From: CAIXSC01 sp046349855
Lineage (GTDB): Bacteria > Planctomycetota > Planctomycetia > Pirellulales > Pirellulaceae
Reading direction: 5' to 3'
Length of the DNA stretch: 64,000 bases
Assembly: GCA_046349855.1 (NCBI GenBank)
Contig: JAXMBM010000010.1
Coordinates: 1-64,000, forward strand
Below, in pieces: positions 62,648 through 64,000 of this stretch. Every line of letters starts with the position of its first letter. The stretch's first letter is position 1. Made by a program: the position numbers and the translations under genes. The notes under the pieces are model-generated. The model worked only from the letters and a program-made list of their open reading frames with translations, made no database searches and had not been told where the DNA came from.

Positions 62648-64000
62648 GTGCCAAAGACCAGCCGCGCCGCGATTCTCCAGGGGCCGGCCTTCGAACCGCA
62701 CTTTCCCGATCTCGCGGAATACGATCCCGAGTCCGTGGGAGATCCGCGCAGCCCGCTGGACCACCTGCAGGTGGCGGTCGTCGGTGTCGGAGGCTGGGGG
62801 ACGACGCATCTGACCAGTCTGGCCCGTCGCCCCGGCACGCGCGTCAGTGTGGTGTGTGACGTGGATCAGGCGATCGCCGAGCATCGGCTCGCGGGGCTGC
62901 GTCGCCATGTCGCGTATCCCGTCCGCTGCGAGACCGACGTGCGCCGCGTCATCGACGATCCCGCGGTAGACCTGATCACCGTGGCGACTCCTCACCACTG
63001 GCACGCCCTGGCTGCCTGCTGGGCACTGCAGAATGGCAAGGATGTCTATCTCGAGAAACCGGTCTCCCACAACGTCGCCGAGGGACAGTGCCTCCTGGCA
63101 CTCGCCGAGGAACAGCGGCGGATCGTGCAACCCGGGCTCCAGTGCCGCTCGATGGCCGGCCTGCGGGCGGCGATCGAGTTTGTGCGGCAAGGAGGCATCG
63201 GCGAGCTGCGTCTGGCGCGCGGGTTCTGCTACAAACCCCGCGCCCCGATCGGCGGACCGCTGGCCGGTGCCATTCCTCCGGGCGTCGATTACGACCTGTG
63301 GTGCGGTCCCGCTCCTCGGACTCCCCTGACCCGGCCGGAACTGCACTACGACTGGCACTGGTTCTGGGATACGGGGAATGGTGACATCGGCAATCAGGGC
63401 GTCCACCAGATGGACCTCTGCCGCTGGGGGCTGGGCGTCCGCGGACTCGGCCAGCAGACGCTCAGCTTCGGTGGACGCTGGGGCCCGGCCGACGCCGGCG
63501 AGACTCCCAACTCGCTGGTAAGCGTCCACGACTTTGGACAACAACGGATTGTGTTCGAAGTCCGCGGGCTCCCTACACCACCGCACCGCGGAGTTACCAT
63601 TGGAGCCATCGTCTACGGTGCCGACGGCCTGCTGGTTATCGACTCGTATACGACGGCTACCATCTACGATCCGCAGGGGAACGAAGTCCGCACGTTTCGT
63701 GGAGGTGGCGACCATCTGGGCAACTTCCTGGCCGCCGTTCGCCGGCGCGACCCCGCTCGGCTCAACTGCCCGTTGATCGAAGGGCATTGGTCGAGTTCCC
63801 TCTGTCATCTGGCGAATATCTCCTGGAGGACGGGAAACGAGGTGCCGGCCGTCCAGCTGCCCGAGCACCTCCCCGACGATGCGCAGCTGCAGGCGGCTGC
63901 CCGCCAGCTCGCGAGTCACGTCAGCGAACAGGGAATCCGCTGGGAGGAGACTCGCATTCGTTGCGGCCGGACACTCACTCTCTCCCCGCATCACGAAGGA
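62648..64000 (+). CDS. Gfo/Idh/MocA-family oxidoreductase, 3' end outside the window
   Basis: At least 451 residues, open to the right edge. After about 45 residues, VAVVGVGGWGTTHL starts the Rossmann fold; VYLEKPVSHN carries the EKP motif, and YDWHWFWDTGNGDIGNQGVHQMD belongs to the C-terminal catalytic domain. The start is GTG with GGGAG eight bases upstream. It closes the GT2/GT-B run. It probably oxidises or epimerises the sugar or cyclitol handled here. Family confidence is high; the specific reaction is not known. Confidence 0.85.
   Translation, partial: MPKTSRAAILQGPAFEPHFPDLAEYDPESVGDPRSPLDHLQVAVVGVGGWGTTHLTSLARRPGTRVSVVCDVDQAIAEHRLAGLRRHVAYPVRCETDVRRVIDDPAVDLITVATPHHWHALAACWALQNGKDVYLEKPVSHNVAEGQCLLALAEEQRRIVQPGLQCRSMAGLRAAIEFVRQGGIGELRLARGFCYKPRAPIGGPLAGAIPPGVDYDLWCGPAPRTPLTRPELHYDWHWFWDTGNGDIGNQGVHQMDLCRWGLGVRGLGQQTLSFGGRWGPADAGETPNSLVSVHDFGQQRIVFEVRGLPTPPHRGVTIGAIVYGADGLLVIDSYTTATIYDPQGNEVRTFRGGGDHLGNFLAAVRRRDPARLNCPLIEGHWSSSLCHLANISWRTGNEVPAVQLPEHLPDDAQLQAAARQLASHVSEQGIRWEETRIRCGRTLTLSPHHEG

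Overview
The window looks like a chromosomal segment of a Planctomycetota bacterium. It is GC-rich by eye and gene-dense. The taxonomic hints are a subtilase with an N-terminal LEPR-type planctomycete export motif, a Tat-exported DUF1501 protein paired with a beta-propeller cytochrome c, a single-chain ResB-CcsA haem factor, a YXWGXW-repeat protein, and many proline/glycine-rich secreted proteins. No rRNA, tRNA, CRISPR array, prophage or replication origin was seen. All functional names rest on reading translated sequence; no database search was run.

Layout. 1-4.8 kb: a truncated FHA-domain protein, a secreted subtilase, an MFS permease and a Gfo/Idh/MocA dehydrogenase, all on minus. 4.9-12.3 kb (minus): the ResB-CcsA fusion, an upstream lipoprotein, a coiled-coil lipoprotein, an HTH protein with a C-terminal membrane anchor and a small secreted protein. 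12.6-15.9 kb (plus): a lipid/polyketide-like set of DUF374 acyltransferase, acyl carrier protein, truncated ketosynthase-like protein with Gln at the active-site position, and a complete ketosynthase. 16.0-21.9 kb (minus): a haem-protein operon of toroid cytochrome, SDR, beta-propeller cytochrome and DUF1501 protein, plus a small membrane protein.

22.0-28.0 kb: a DUF4832-like secreted protein translationally coupled to a PAS histidine kinase, diverging from a second kinase with an NtrC-type sigma-54 regulator. 28.0-33.1 kb: a period-11 tandem repeat, a secreted protein, a copper-type P-ATPase, a REP-associated-type transposase and a repeat-bearing intergenic stretch. 33.1-43.4 kb: a housekeeping block with a duplicated ABC-2 permease, argG, recQ, a cold-shock protein, a zinc-ribbon coiled-coil protein, and a dnaG-rpoD pair with a consensus promoter upstream and a strong hairpin downstream. 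43.6-48.1 kb: two large secreted proteins of unknown role.

48.1-64.0 kb is the most unusual part. It looks like an undescribed biosynthetic or glycoconjugate locus. It contains an HprK-related kinase overlapping a paralogue that has lost its P-loop, four radical SAM enzymes, a DegT/DnrJ aminotransferase, a PF14907-type nucleotidyltransferase, a StrB/AGAT-type amidinotransferase with its catalytic triad, an APH-like kinase, GT4 and GT2 glycosyltransferases, a GT-B protein resembling cytosylglucuronate synthases, and a Gfo/Idh/MocA dehydrogenase running off the right edge. Five of these genes form a tight plus-strand operon behind a good sigma-70-type promoter. The gene set suggests an amino- or guanidino-sugar, nucleoside or peptide-derived product, but the product cannot be read from the sequence.
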